Assembly (NCBI GenBank): GCA_015680685.1
Contig: MNCI01001967.1
Span: 650,792 to 714,791, forward strand
Direction of reading: 5' to 3'
DNA length: 64,000 bases
DNA from: Gnetum montanum
Taxonomy: Eukaryota > Streptophyta > Gnetopsida > Gnetales > Gnetaceae
Shown: one piece after another, positions 35,805 through 46,459 of the stretch
Numbering within the stretch: position 1 is the stretch's first letter
Layout: each line of letters begins with the position of its first letter
The notes under the pieces: generated by a model
Told to the model about the DNA's origin: nothing
Seen by the model: the letters and a program-made list of their open reading frames with translations, nothing else
The model's database searches: none
Translations under genes and position numbers: made by a program

Positions 35805-36286
35805 TGATGAATCGTGATTCATTAGACCACAATATCGCACCCATGATATCGTGTATGCGATATCAGGTACGTGATACCGCAACCTGGCTAGCTTGTATAC
35901 ACTATATCGCGATTCTCGTGTAAGCCTATAAATACACAATGGGGAGCACAAGAAAGAAGTTAGTTTTTCAGTAAATTATTTTTCAATCAGTAGATAGAAA
36001 TTAGTTCATTTTTAGTTCTTCTCAACCCTTTCTCCTAGTGCATGCCCGCAATGTAATGATTGTAATTGTACGGCACCTTTATTTGAGTGTGACGTACTTG
36101 GACATGCACATGATCAAAAATAAAGATCGAGATTACTTCATCATTGCAGTGTTCACTTAGTTTAATTAATTAATTATTATTGTTATTTATTGCTTTCATA
36201 GTTAATATCTCTTCACCCTAAACTCCTTAAACGCGGAATGAGTACAACTTAATCACGAGCATTCAAGTGTGACTACGGGGTATCCT
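35805..36286 (+). repeat. 5' LTR of element E, 3' part and PBS deleted
   Basis: Starts TGATGAATC and contains the GATATC-rich U3 (35830-35915), TATAAATACAC at about 35927 and the R region. Compared with the 3' LTR (43643-44487) it stops after GGTATCC, losing about 370 bp of U5 and the primer site. Confidence 0.8.
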
Positions 36287-36350
36287 AGTATCATAATATA
36301 TCTTTTAGAAAAGAAATTAATTTTAATTAAGTCACACACGGTTCACAATA

Positions 36351-38690
36351 ATGTCTCTCTCATAAGACTCTGACAACACAAGAACAAGTAAGGTAATACA
36401 TTGGAGAACCAACAAATTATATGATGATGAAGATAAAGTTTGGAGTACTCAACCTTATGCAGGAGTCCCCTATGTTCATGAACACCCCAATGATACTCAA
36501 AGACTTTCGTCATCTAACTCTGACACCTCTAGTAAGGATGAGACATTCCATAGAACGAGGAGGCCTAAAAGGCCTAGGACCTTCTCGATAACTAACAAGA
36601 ACTTATTTGGGGATGATTGGAAGACTTAAAAAAGTCATAACAAGTTCTATAGTTCCCTCTCTTCCTCTACTCCTTCAATGTCAGATTGTGACACGAATGA
36701 CTATCTTTCAAGGGATCGGTGTAGAACTAAAAATCGAGCTCATAACGAAAATTAAGAACACTAACATGAACAAGGACAACATCATCCCAACGCACAAACT
36801 CACAACCCACTTAGTGACAATGAACCCCTGCTAGCCATTAAGAGCCTAATGCCTATACAAGAGGCCATTTGAATATCCCACAGGCATCGTAAGGAAAGTC
36901 ATCTACCCAGGCTTGATTTAAACAACTTTTCCAAGTTTGTAGGAGGCTATGATTTAGATTCGCAACAACATATACAAGCCTTATATGATGCCTGTGTATG
37001 GAACAATATTGATAATGGGTGGAAAAAACTTAAGCTCTTTCCCATGACACTCATTGGCCATGCAAAAGTATGGTATAGGTCCTTAAAACCAAAATTAATT
37101 CAACGTTGGCCAACAATGGTAGAACTCTTCAACGAAAGATATCAAACTTATGCAAGAGTGTCAACCATGAGAAGATAAATCCAAGAATGGAAACAAGAGC
37201 AACATGAACCCTTGGACATGGCCTTAGAAAGATATTATGCATTATTAAATAACTGCCCAGGCCATGGGTTCTCCAAGGAGAGGCTAATGTACCATATCAT
37301 GGATGGGCTCCATAATGAAATAAAGGAGACCATAGGGATGTATGCCTGAGGTCAACTATACAAGCTACAAACCCATCAACTCCAAGAGCTTATTAAGCAG
37401 GTAGCAAAAGCAGAAGGAGAAATGGCTAAATGGGAGAACGTTGAAAGCTCTCAACAGGACCAAAATCTTGAATTAGCAAAGGTCCATGATCATGAAGAGG
37501 AGAAATCAAGTCACCTCAAGGAGGTGGAATCATCTTTGCCAATACTACAATCACTAGATGAAATTGAGGTAAAGATCAACAAGATGACGGAGTGGGTGCA
37601 TGGAAAATATGGAGAATATGCTAACAATAGTAGAGGCACAACTATGCCAAATCATGGAACAGGATAGCACACCACGCAACAATCAAAACAAAGGATATAA
37701 GATAATAAGAATAAGAACTCAACTGCCAACTTCACATATCAATGCAACATCTGTTTGTACAATCATCCCAAAGGCCAATGCCCAATTTGGTCACATTTAC
37801 ATGAGAATTGGGGAGGAATGTTACATCCAAATTTTGTACAGAAATATCAGGTTCGACCATAGTGTCAAAAGCCCTAGTTGTGGGGGAAGTTGTCGCCAAC
37901 CCGACTGTATCCTTTGTATTTCCCAACGTCAAATGCTTACTATGTTCAACATCCTGTTTTTGCCAACCAGATCATCATCCTCTACTTCACCTCATCGTTA
38001 TCATTCTCCAGAATACTATCCACTCATACCCTCTCTGCCAAGGTCACCACCTCATGTACTTGACACTTTTCCTCAACAACAATATTCTCATCCTTCACCT
38101 CCTTCTACATCGCCACTAGTTGTTCCAAAAGGTTTTGCACCACAACACCAACCCACAAACGTTACTTATGCTACTACTGATAATAGTAGTAGAAACCCAC
38201 CACACCAAAGGTATCCCTTCTTTAGATGTGACCATCGAAAGGGACACCTTAGTTTTGAAACCACTGCATCCTCCAACCTAGCACAAGTCCAACACTGTGG
38301 TGCATCTTCCTCTTCAAATCTAACACCTCATGTTACCTTATCAGGGCCACCAATCAATACTCCAACAACCATGTGGCCTAGTGAATCTAGCCATGAAGGA
38401 GACATATCAATCCTTGCATACCATCTTACAGTCACGGGTGCCATAGTGGGTTAGCTCCTTATCACATGATCATATTTTATAATATGCCCCACGATGCCTA
38501 CTATAATCAAGTGTGTGAACCCAAATTTGGGTAAATTCCTACCACCACCTCAAAAGACACCTGGTGGTTTGGATATGACTGGACTCCAATGTTTCTAAAA
38601 TGCTTGGATCCAAACCTTCCATTTATTAATTCTAGCCATGCTCAATCTTTTAGCTATGGGGGGTAGCCTCCATTCTAACAACACATAATG
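36351..38690 (+). pseudogene. gag: Gag of element E (type II)
   Basis: ATG at 36351 (MSLS) precedes an IHWRTN motif shared with elements G and H. The core (36849-37660) contains LDLNNFSKFVGGYDLD, AKVWYRSLKP and RWPTMVELFNERYQTYARVS. The zinc knuckle near 37745-37790 is CNICLYNHPKGQCP (C-x2-C-x3-H-x4-C). The C-terminal region is rich in Pro, Ser, Gln and His up to about 38690. The frame is constant to about 37660, with stops only, then shifts once. This two-part gag is clearly distinct from type I of elements A-C, though the cores are related. Confidence 0.82.
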
Positions 38691-40090
38691 AATAAATGTT
38701 TTTCCGTTTCTTTAATTTTTCAACTTTTTGTTTTCTAATTTTTCACCTTTTAATTTATTGCTTTATCTTTCTGTCTTTTTATCTTTTTATGAGTAATCTC
38801 ATCTATGAATAAAACACTCATGTGACTCGTTGGTTGAGGTGTTGTTCTGTGCTACCAAGTCTTAGGTGACTAATTACTTGGACAACGAGCCCATCACATC
38901 CACCCAACCATTCTATTAATAAGAGGTTCTACTCTGGGTACAATGATATTCTTGACAACATTAAAATTTAAAGCAATTTTGTGCTCATTATACCCAAAGT
39001 AAAGAAGGATGGACTAAGCAGGAATGGCCAGGGTGTGACATCAAGGGGACTTGTGGATTCTCTTTGGTGACATCTGTAGGAGTTACCATGCAGCCTGGGT
39101 GTACTAAGATCCTTGTAGATCTAATGAGAAATGGAAGTAAGAGTAATCATGACACTCACTCAAGAAAACCAATGCTATTCTAGGGGGTTCCACTAGAAAG
39201 ACATGCACCCATGCCTGAAGGTAGGTGGCTTCTCTGGATTAAGCATTCAAAAAAATGAAAAAAAAAGAGCAAGAAGAGTGTGCCAAAGCGGCCACACAAA
39301 AAAGAAAAAGAAAAGATCAAGCTGAAAATGTCGCAAAGCAATTCCAAAACACTCCTCCCTTGAACAAAACGCCAAGTGATCATACGCCTTGTTGTCATGA
39401 TGCTCTTATTGTTGTCTATCATTAGGATGAAACAATGCGATGTCACTGATCAAAGGAATGGACTTGGTCTTGATTTTTGAGCAATAGGTTAATGACACAT
39501 TAATCATGCCTTACAATAGAGGATTCATTGTGCCCTAGGTCAGCTACCTCATGTCCCAATCTTTACAATCCCTTCTATAATTTGCCTCACCTCGCTGTTC
39601 TTGTAATTGTGACTTGTGTCTTGGGTAGCATTGAATTCATACCTCATCATGATGGTATCTGCATGTGTGTGTTTTGTGCAATTGGTGTGGATTACATTTA
39701 ACCCTTCTAGTACCTACGAACATTTTAAGGTGTGGTTACACAAGGGCATTATAGGTAGGAACCTGCTTTGGGGAGGACCTGCTTGCGTAACCCTTGTAAT
39801 CTACACTCATAATACATCACCATCACATCACTTTATACCCTCCAAGGATTCCAATACTCTTACCCTCATCATCCTTCAGGTTCAAATGTTCCTATGTATT
39901 GACACATGTCCTTTCTCCTCATCTAATTCATGCATTCCATTACTAGTGTCTACTCCATTATATTTTTTTTATGCCTTTAGGACTATTTAATATTACCCTA
40001 GACCTTTTACACCAACTTCAAGTCCTTCATTTTTGAGTTTAGAATTTCAGCAATTTATCAATTTTTCTAAGTGCCCTACTTTAGACAGGA
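38691..40090 (+). other. Non-coding linker of element E
   Basis: Contains T-rich TCTTTTTATC repeats (38700-38790), the GACATGCACCCATGCC block (39194-39225), and the conserved CTGCTTTGGGGAGGACC block (39760-39790). No gene. A 93-codon frame at 40033-40314 overlaps the regulatory array and a run of C residues. Confidence 0.5.
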
Positions 40091-40150
40091 CACAATATCA
40101 CGGTCACGCTATAGCATACGTGATATCACATTGTGCAAAACTATATATAT
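40091..40150 (+). promoter_or_regulatory. Internal U3-like array with TATA box (element E)
   Basis: CAATATCAC...GTGATATCAC (perfect 10-bp palindrome at 40120-40129) is followed by TATATATAT at 40142-40150. The GATATC motifs match the U3 type of this element's own LTRs, whereas elements A and B carry their own GAGGCC type here. It lies about 515 nt upstream of the ORF2 acceptor. Confidence 0.45.
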
Positions 40151-40609
40151 GGACCCCCCCCCCCCCCTGCGCACATCAACATCATTTTCAACTATTCACA
40201 TGGGGGGAATTTTTCAAATTTTCTTCTATGACTCATGACTTGCGCACCTCTTGTTCCAATAGCCACAACTCGCTTGCTAGCACTCCAATTTTTATTTCGA
40301 AAGAACCTACTTGAACTCGAAGTGTTTAGCATAGTCATGGGAGAGGGGTACACTCCAAATTGTATATAAATTTTTTGAAATTTGTCATCGTTCGAAGGAT
40401 ACTATAAAGGGTAATTGATTACAAAAAAATGATGATAAACATGTGCCAAAAACAATCTTATCTCCTCACCTACACTAGGAAATTAAATTTTAAAGCCACC
40501 TAATCAAATTAAAGGGCCAAATATTAAAAATTTTAGGGGACATTTCCACAAGATTCTCTAACTCTGGATCACACAAAATAAGAAACAAATTCATTAAGGT
40601 AGAAGTAAG

Positions 40610-40665
40610 GTATAACTTAACTTTTGTAAACAACCTTACTAATTGTTAGCCTTATGTGATTACAG
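40610..40665 (+). other. Predicted 56-nt intron before ORF2 of element E
   Basis: AAG|GTATAA donor at 40607-40615, TACTAAT branch site at 40637-40643, and GATTACAG at the end, followed at once by the ORF2 ATG. The same layout is found in elements A, B, C, F and H. Confidence 0.58.
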
Positions 40666-43454
40666 ATGGTCCCTAAACGTGGACAATAAGAAGGACCCTC
40701 TTAAGGTGTGTCCAAGTGACCCAGGAGAGCCAAAGGACAAGTGTCTCTAGAACAACATGTAGAGTAGGAGGCGCAATCATTTAGCATCCATTAAGAGATT
40801 CCTGCTACTACACAGTCGGGATAGGTGGAAGGAGGAGCTGCTGAAGCACATGAACAGGGACAACACTTCACGTTGTCCCCAGAGTGTGTCCAGGCTATCC
40901 GAAAAAGGTCCACATTAGCAACTATGATCATGGAATTAAACTTTGGACCTTTCACAGAATTTTCTCCTAAGGTTGTTAGGGACTAACTCAAAGGGTCTCC
41001 ATTATGGCCTATCCTCTCTAAAAGTGGTGCCTGGTACTTAGGAGAAATGTACCAATTTTGGCATAATAAGGAAGAAGGCACCATAGTTAACATTTGTGGT
41101 GTGTTTGTAGATTTTTCCGCCAAGGCCATCGCGGAAGTGTTGAACCTTCTAAATATAGGGCCAAAAGTTGCTCACCTGTCCACTCACTCCAACACTGATG
41201 CGCGAAGAGTTTGGTTGGATAGGGCATACAACAAAGAGGAAAAGACATATGGAGAGTTAACGCTGGAAGAAAAGATATACTTCAAGATTGGCACTTATCA
41301 CATCTTCCCCATGAGAGGATTAAAGAGAATCTCAACGTATGCGGCAAAAGGATGTGCGATATTGATGGGAAGGCTAATGCTAACCTTCCTCATTTGTATT
41401 TCATGGAAATCTTGAGATGCTTTAAAGAACGTAAGATAGGGAAGTTTGCATTGCCCTTCCCTTGTCTGATCAGGAAGCTGTGCAAACATGCTAGTATTCT
41501 GAGGTACACCAATGACGTTCCTAGAAGAGCCCAAAATGCTTCATTCGTTGAACTACTAAAGCCACCAGCTACAAGGAAAAGTGTTGGCAAGACATTGGAG
41601 CCAGAGCAAGAACAGATGGTGGGGCCCACTACAACTCAAACTGTAGGGCCTAGCCAACTCCCAAGCATAGGGCCCAGTCAACAACCAGTAGGGCCCAGCA
41701 TGAGCTAGCGAGATCAACCACCACCACCACCACAAGATTATCAATCGTCGATGAGCCATCTCAGGGCCATCGCTAAGACGGTTAGTTGGGGAAGTTGTGA
41801 TGATGCTAATCTCTTCCACATCATCAAAGGCATCGTATGGTCCATAATTTCTATTGATCACGCACGGGGCGAGGTGTCCATTCAAATAAGAAAAGGGGAG
41901 ACTCATTGGTTACAACAGATTTCAGGGAACGATGCATCTTTCCAGGTGCAATTAGAAATGGGTGAAGGGGCCACAGTGGTGGTCATGTAGCACCAAGATG
42001 CAGCAGGAGCCATAGAAGTGGTCACAGACCACATCAAAGAATCTTTCAATGTCCCTGTTGTGCCACCAAAAGATTTCACATGAGCACGGGATGTTTAAAC
42101 TTTAGCCAGTCCCTCAATGACTCCTATAGAGCGTGAGTATGTCCTTGATCAATTGCTGTAGATAGGACAAGTAATGATGTCCTTATTCAACATCCCACAA
42201 GATGTCATAGTAGCACAATCAAACCTCATCTCCACCAAAGGAAAGCTGGTCATGGCAGAGATCAGGGCCAAGCATGGGAAAGCAAAGTTGGCAATACTCG
42301 AAGAAAGGCTTGTTACCCTGCAAGCTGCACAACGAGACCCATCTCAGTTTGTTCCCACAAATCAACTGGACATTTTCAAGACGAAGCAACTTAATAAACT
42401 ATTAGCGGATAATAAAAGAGTGGTGGAGGAGAAGAAGAAGGCTGACTGGGATGCTTCCAAGGCACACGCGCAAACATACGTGCACGCCAAAGCACTCAGG
42501 GCCTTACAAGAAGAGAATAAACAGCTTGTTGCTGACAATCTTTAGTTGACCACTATGGAGAAATAGAAGAATGTTCTCAAGGGAAAATTTTAGCAATTAT
42601 GAGAATAGTTGGTTAGGATCAACCAAGACATGAATCGTTTGGCTAAAGAGAATCCAACTCTCTCAATGGAGGAGGTACACACAATCCATTAGAATATGGC
42701 CATCAAGATAAGCATGTGGCAAAACGAGGCCAAGCGACATGAAAAGTTAAAGGAGCACTTTAGAGACTAGGTAGGGATATACAAGCAAGTCATAGAAGAG
42801 GAGATCCATATGGCCAAGGCCCACATCAACACTTTTAGTGCTCAACACACTAATTGGTGGACCATACTGGACACATATGCATTTGCCCTCTAAGTAGAGC
42901 TTAAAAGTCAAAACTTGTAGATTCAAGATCTCACAAAGTACATAGAATTGCCAAACCTGTAGTATGTCAATCTAGCCATGTTAACAGTAGGGTGCCTGAG
43001 AACAAAGCTCAAGAAGCAGGTAGCTACCACCTACACCAAATATGAAGCAAAATTTGTGAAGCATAAGAAAATGTTGTAGAAGCTAGAAATCATAAATTCT
43101 GAACTAGAGGTGGTTAAGATCAGCTACTAAGGCCAGAAAGATGTTGTAGCAAACTTGGCTTGACGGCTTACAGATTTCCAGGAGTACATGGACAAAGCTA
43201 GAGCCTATGAGGAGGAACGATGGTTGTTTGTGGCCTAGTATGTTAAAGGAAATGAAATGTTCCTGCAACTACTATGTCCATGGGAGGTGCTGACTCCATC
43301 AAACATTGGAGCATCAGCATGGATGGCACAAGATCCCTGAACTGACGAGGAAAAGCTCCAAGCATTATTGCAGAGCCATCAAATTTCAAAATTTGGAGCA
43401 CAAGACAAGGGGAAGTGACCCATGGAGGAGTCATCGCCACCTGGAACCACATGA
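40666..43454 (+). pseudogene. ORF2 of element E: transposon-protein-like domain plus long coiled coil
   Basis: About 930 codons from ATG 40666 (MVPKRG) to TGA 43452. The first part (frame to about 41350) has a Gln/Glu-rich head, then NFGPF, WYLGEMYQFW, VDFSAKAIAEVLNLLNIG and LTLEEKIYF. A frameshift near 41345 moves to the frame used to the end. There follow LPFPCLIRKLCKHA, a Pro/Gln linker, and from about 42240 heptad-rich helix (for example LRALQEENKQLVADNL) typical of coiled coils. About 21 in-frame stops, 13 of them TAG, occur with no further frameshift in 2.1 kb. The front domain looks like the plant family called 'putative plant transposon protein'. No enzyme motif or membrane segment seen. 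Role unknown. Confidence 0.65.
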
Positions 43455-43642
43455 GTTCCACAAAATTTTTTAATTTTGAAATTTTGTAATTTTTGTGTTC
43501 GTGTACCAATTTTGTTGTATTCAATTCTCCACTACAGCATGAATGAATTCCCTATCAATCAATACTCCCATACCCATCCACTGTGTAATAAATGGAGCTT
43601 GTTCTCATTTTGTTTGACTTGAGGACAAGTTTTCATTCAGTC

Positions 43643-44487
43643 GTTTATCGGGTATGCGATATCGTGGCTAGCGATATAATATACGTCATATCGAGGCTTG
43701 GCTAGCGATATCGTATACACGATATTGTGATTCTCGTGTGAGCCTATAAATACACAATGGGACGCACAGGAAAGAAGTTAGTTTTTTAGTAAGTTAGTTT
43801 TCAATCAGTAGATAGAAATTAGTTCATTTTTAGTTCTTCTCAACCCTTTCTCCTAGTGCATGCCCGTAGTGTGATGATTGTAATTGTACAGCACCTATAT
43901 TTAAGTGTGATGTACTTGGACACGCACATGACTAGAAATAAAGATCAAGATTACTTCATCATTGTAGCATTCACTTAGTTTAATTAATTAATTGTTATTA
44001 TTATTTGTTACTTTCGTAGTTAATATCTCTTCACCCTAAATTCCTTAAATGTGGAATGAGTACGACTTAATCACGAGCATTCAAGTGTGACTAATTGGTA
44101 TCCCAATAGCGTACCTAGGCCATGCACTTGGTAATCCTAGTAGTAGTCGTGCACAAGGTCCAAGATGTGTATGGATGATTAAGAAACAAATGCTCATTGC
44201 ACTTAGGCTAGCTTAGACTCTCTTCCCCCTTTTCCTCCTAGCTTAATTAAAGTTATTTTCCATTGCCTCTAGGAGTAGCACTAGGTTAGAAACCACATCA
44301 TACACCTCACTTTGGACTAAACCATATGTGACAAAGGAAATACTAGTCCAGGTGGGAAGACAATGAACTGCGATTAGCGAGTAACTATCTAGATACCACA
44401 ACTAGCCCATCTACGGAGTTCAACCGAATCATGCATGAAACACTCATATTTGGATGGTTGAGTGTAGGGGTACCTCACCACTCATTA
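43643..44487 (+). repeat. 3' LTR of element E
   Basis: GATATCG-rich U3, TATAAATACAC at about 43745, ends CTCATTA. The first bases of the LTR and the polypurine tract are missing: the text goes from CATTCAGTCG directly into TTATCGGGTATGCG. Confidence 0.82.
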
Positions 44488-44659
44488 GTCAAGTTTTTGG
44501 TTTTTTGCTCTCAACCATTTTCCATGTGAAATTTTTGATGTTTGAGAAGAGATTTGACATCATACTCTTACATCAAAATTTTGATGTTTCGGGAGGGCTT
44601 TTAACATGGAAACTTCATACATAATAATATTAACATTTTAATGTTTTTCATCATTTATA

Positions 44660-45170
44660 CAAGTCCTATACTTAGTTTTTATTCCATATCACACATTTTA
44701 TCCCATACTTAGTTATTTTTCTAATGATTTTACATGTACTCATTTTAACATTAAATAACTTTACTTTTTCACTATTCCTTTCCATTCCTGGCTCATGAGT
44801 AATAAGCCAAGTTTGTATTTGATTGGAAGACGTGTGTCCCTTCATTTTCATAATCATTGATTTATCGAGGGTCACCTCAATTTGAAGACCATTTACAACC
44901 ACTTGCTAAGTATCTGAACACTTAGCTCATTGAGGTATCCTTGTAGAGGTGTAACGAACATTTTTGTAGGAATAGTAGTTCCTTCACACATGTCTTAAAT
45001 CACTTTAGTATACTTATTAAGGATGCTTTCTCTCTATAAGGCCCACCAAATAATATCTATAAGTAACTTATCATCTATTTTTTTAAAGTTAATGAAGGTG
45101 ATATGCAGATTTACATGTTTTTTTAATTTCTCTATTAAATATTATATCAATCAAGAAAATAACCTCTATA
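44660..45170 (-). pseudogene. LINE reverse transcriptase relic
   Basis: On the minus strand about 45130-44940 encodes NLHITFINFKKIDDK, then IIWWAL and DMCEGTT, corresponding to the LINE RT landmarks (F-I-D-L-x-K-A-x-D, WW-x-L, and D-M-Y-x-G). The catalytic Asp of the first motif is Asn. Several in-frame stops are present. It is part of the older DNA into which elements E and F inserted. The clade cannot be named from this much. Confidence 0.55.
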
Positions 45171-45290
45171 TTATATCTCCCTATTATAAATCCACATTAA
45201 TTTTCTAATAATGTTATTCAAAGTCTACATGATTGCTCCATTATTCTTAATGAAAGCTTAATAGCATGTTTCATTAGCTTAATTCCTTTA

Positions 45291-46319
45291 TGATGAGATG
45301 TGATTTGCATAGGCCGCGATATCGCATCCCCCGTGATATCGTGTTGTCCCCTGCGATGTCACGTACGCAATATCGCGATGCTCCATCATATCTATAAATA
45401 AGAGGCGGCTCTCCCTTGTTTCCTCATCCTAGACTAGAAGTAGGGAAACTCTTGCAAATTGATCACTCCAGAGATAGAATATTTTCCATGTGCCTGCAGT
45501 AGAAGTCCTAAAGTGAACGGATCTTTATTTGAGCAACGTTGTACCTGAACACAAGTTGTGTACAGCAATAAAGACGAACTTCTTGGATAAACCTTGCAGT
45601 GCATGGAATAGGATTTTATTTATTGTTATTTATTGCTTTCTCTTAGTAATGCAGAATGAGTACGACTTGATTACGAGCATCTAAGGATGTGTACGGATAG
45701 TCAAGGAATGGATGCTCATTGCAACGTAGAATGAGTACGACTTGATTACGAGCATCTCAGTGTGACTACTTGGTAACCCAATGGTGTATCTAGGATTTGC
45801 GCTTGGTAATCCCAGTGGTAGTCGTGCACTAGGATGTGTACGGATAATCATGGAATCGGCTGCTCATCACACTTAGGCTAGATTAGCTTTCTCAACCCTT
45901 TCCTCCTAGTTAAGTGCCTCAGTACGACCACTTCGAGCACGTGCGTTACGTGTGGGATCCTAGCAATAATTAGCATTTGGTAACCATGGTTGCATCGGTT
46001 CAGGGTATGTACGGTAAGTGGGAACGGATGCTAATGCTAGGTAATTTAGACTTAGTTCATTAATTAGAGTTAGTTAGTTTCTCAACCCTTCACCTTGTTA
46101 GCATAGGAGACATAAAACATAAAAACCATAAAAATCATATACCTCGAACTTACTTAACCATACACCGTGACAATTACAAGTAAGTCTGGGAAGACAACAA
46201 ATAATTAAACCTAAGTGTTCCATGGGGTGTGTAGGAACTTAGTCTGCGGAGTTTGATTGGATCGAGCATGCTACGCTCATTTCGTATGGTTGAGTGTAGG
46301 GGTACCTCACCACTCATCA
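45291..46319 (+). repeat. 5' LTR of element F
   Basis: 1029 bp, TGATGAG...CTCATCA. U3 has GCGATATCGC-type palindromes (45313-45372), with TATAAATAAG at about 45393 and polyadenylation-type AATAAAG near 45568. A GAGTACGACTTGATTACGAG segment occurs twice (about 45658 and 45730). Confidence 0.9.
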
Positions 46320-46320
46320 T

Positions 46321-46338
46321 TGGCACCGTTGCCAGGGA
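46321..46338 (+). other. Primer binding site, tRNA-Asp type (element F)
   Basis: TGGCACCGTTGCCAGGGA, differing from the tRNA-Asp complement at two or three bases, one base after the LTR. Confidence 0.85.
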
Positions 46339-46459
46339 CTAAGTGTTTGTGTGCTGAATAGAACATAAAGGATATCACTCACATCGTTGGGAGCCTAAAT
46401 GAACCTTCAGGTTAATTAAAAAAAATTTATATAACGGTAAAATTAGCACACCAATAACA

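Larger units (their letters stand above)
35805..44487 (+). mobile_element. Element E: non-autonomous gag + ORF2 LTR element, no pol
   Basis: Perfect 5-bp duplication GTCAA (35800-35804 and 44488-44492). It has a truncated 5' LTR, gag type II, a non-coding linker, an internal promoter-like array, a predicted intron and long ORF2, then a 3' LTR. No protease, RT, RNase H or integrase is found in 8.7 kb, so it would have depended on other elements. It belongs with elements G and H by gag and LTR type. Confidence 0.85.

Noticed and set aside
38810-38890. tRNA-like stretch (TCGTTGGTTGAGGTG with a later CGAGCCCA)
   Set aside because: No B box and no cloverleaf. It is part of the conserved linker, also at 57612-57690.
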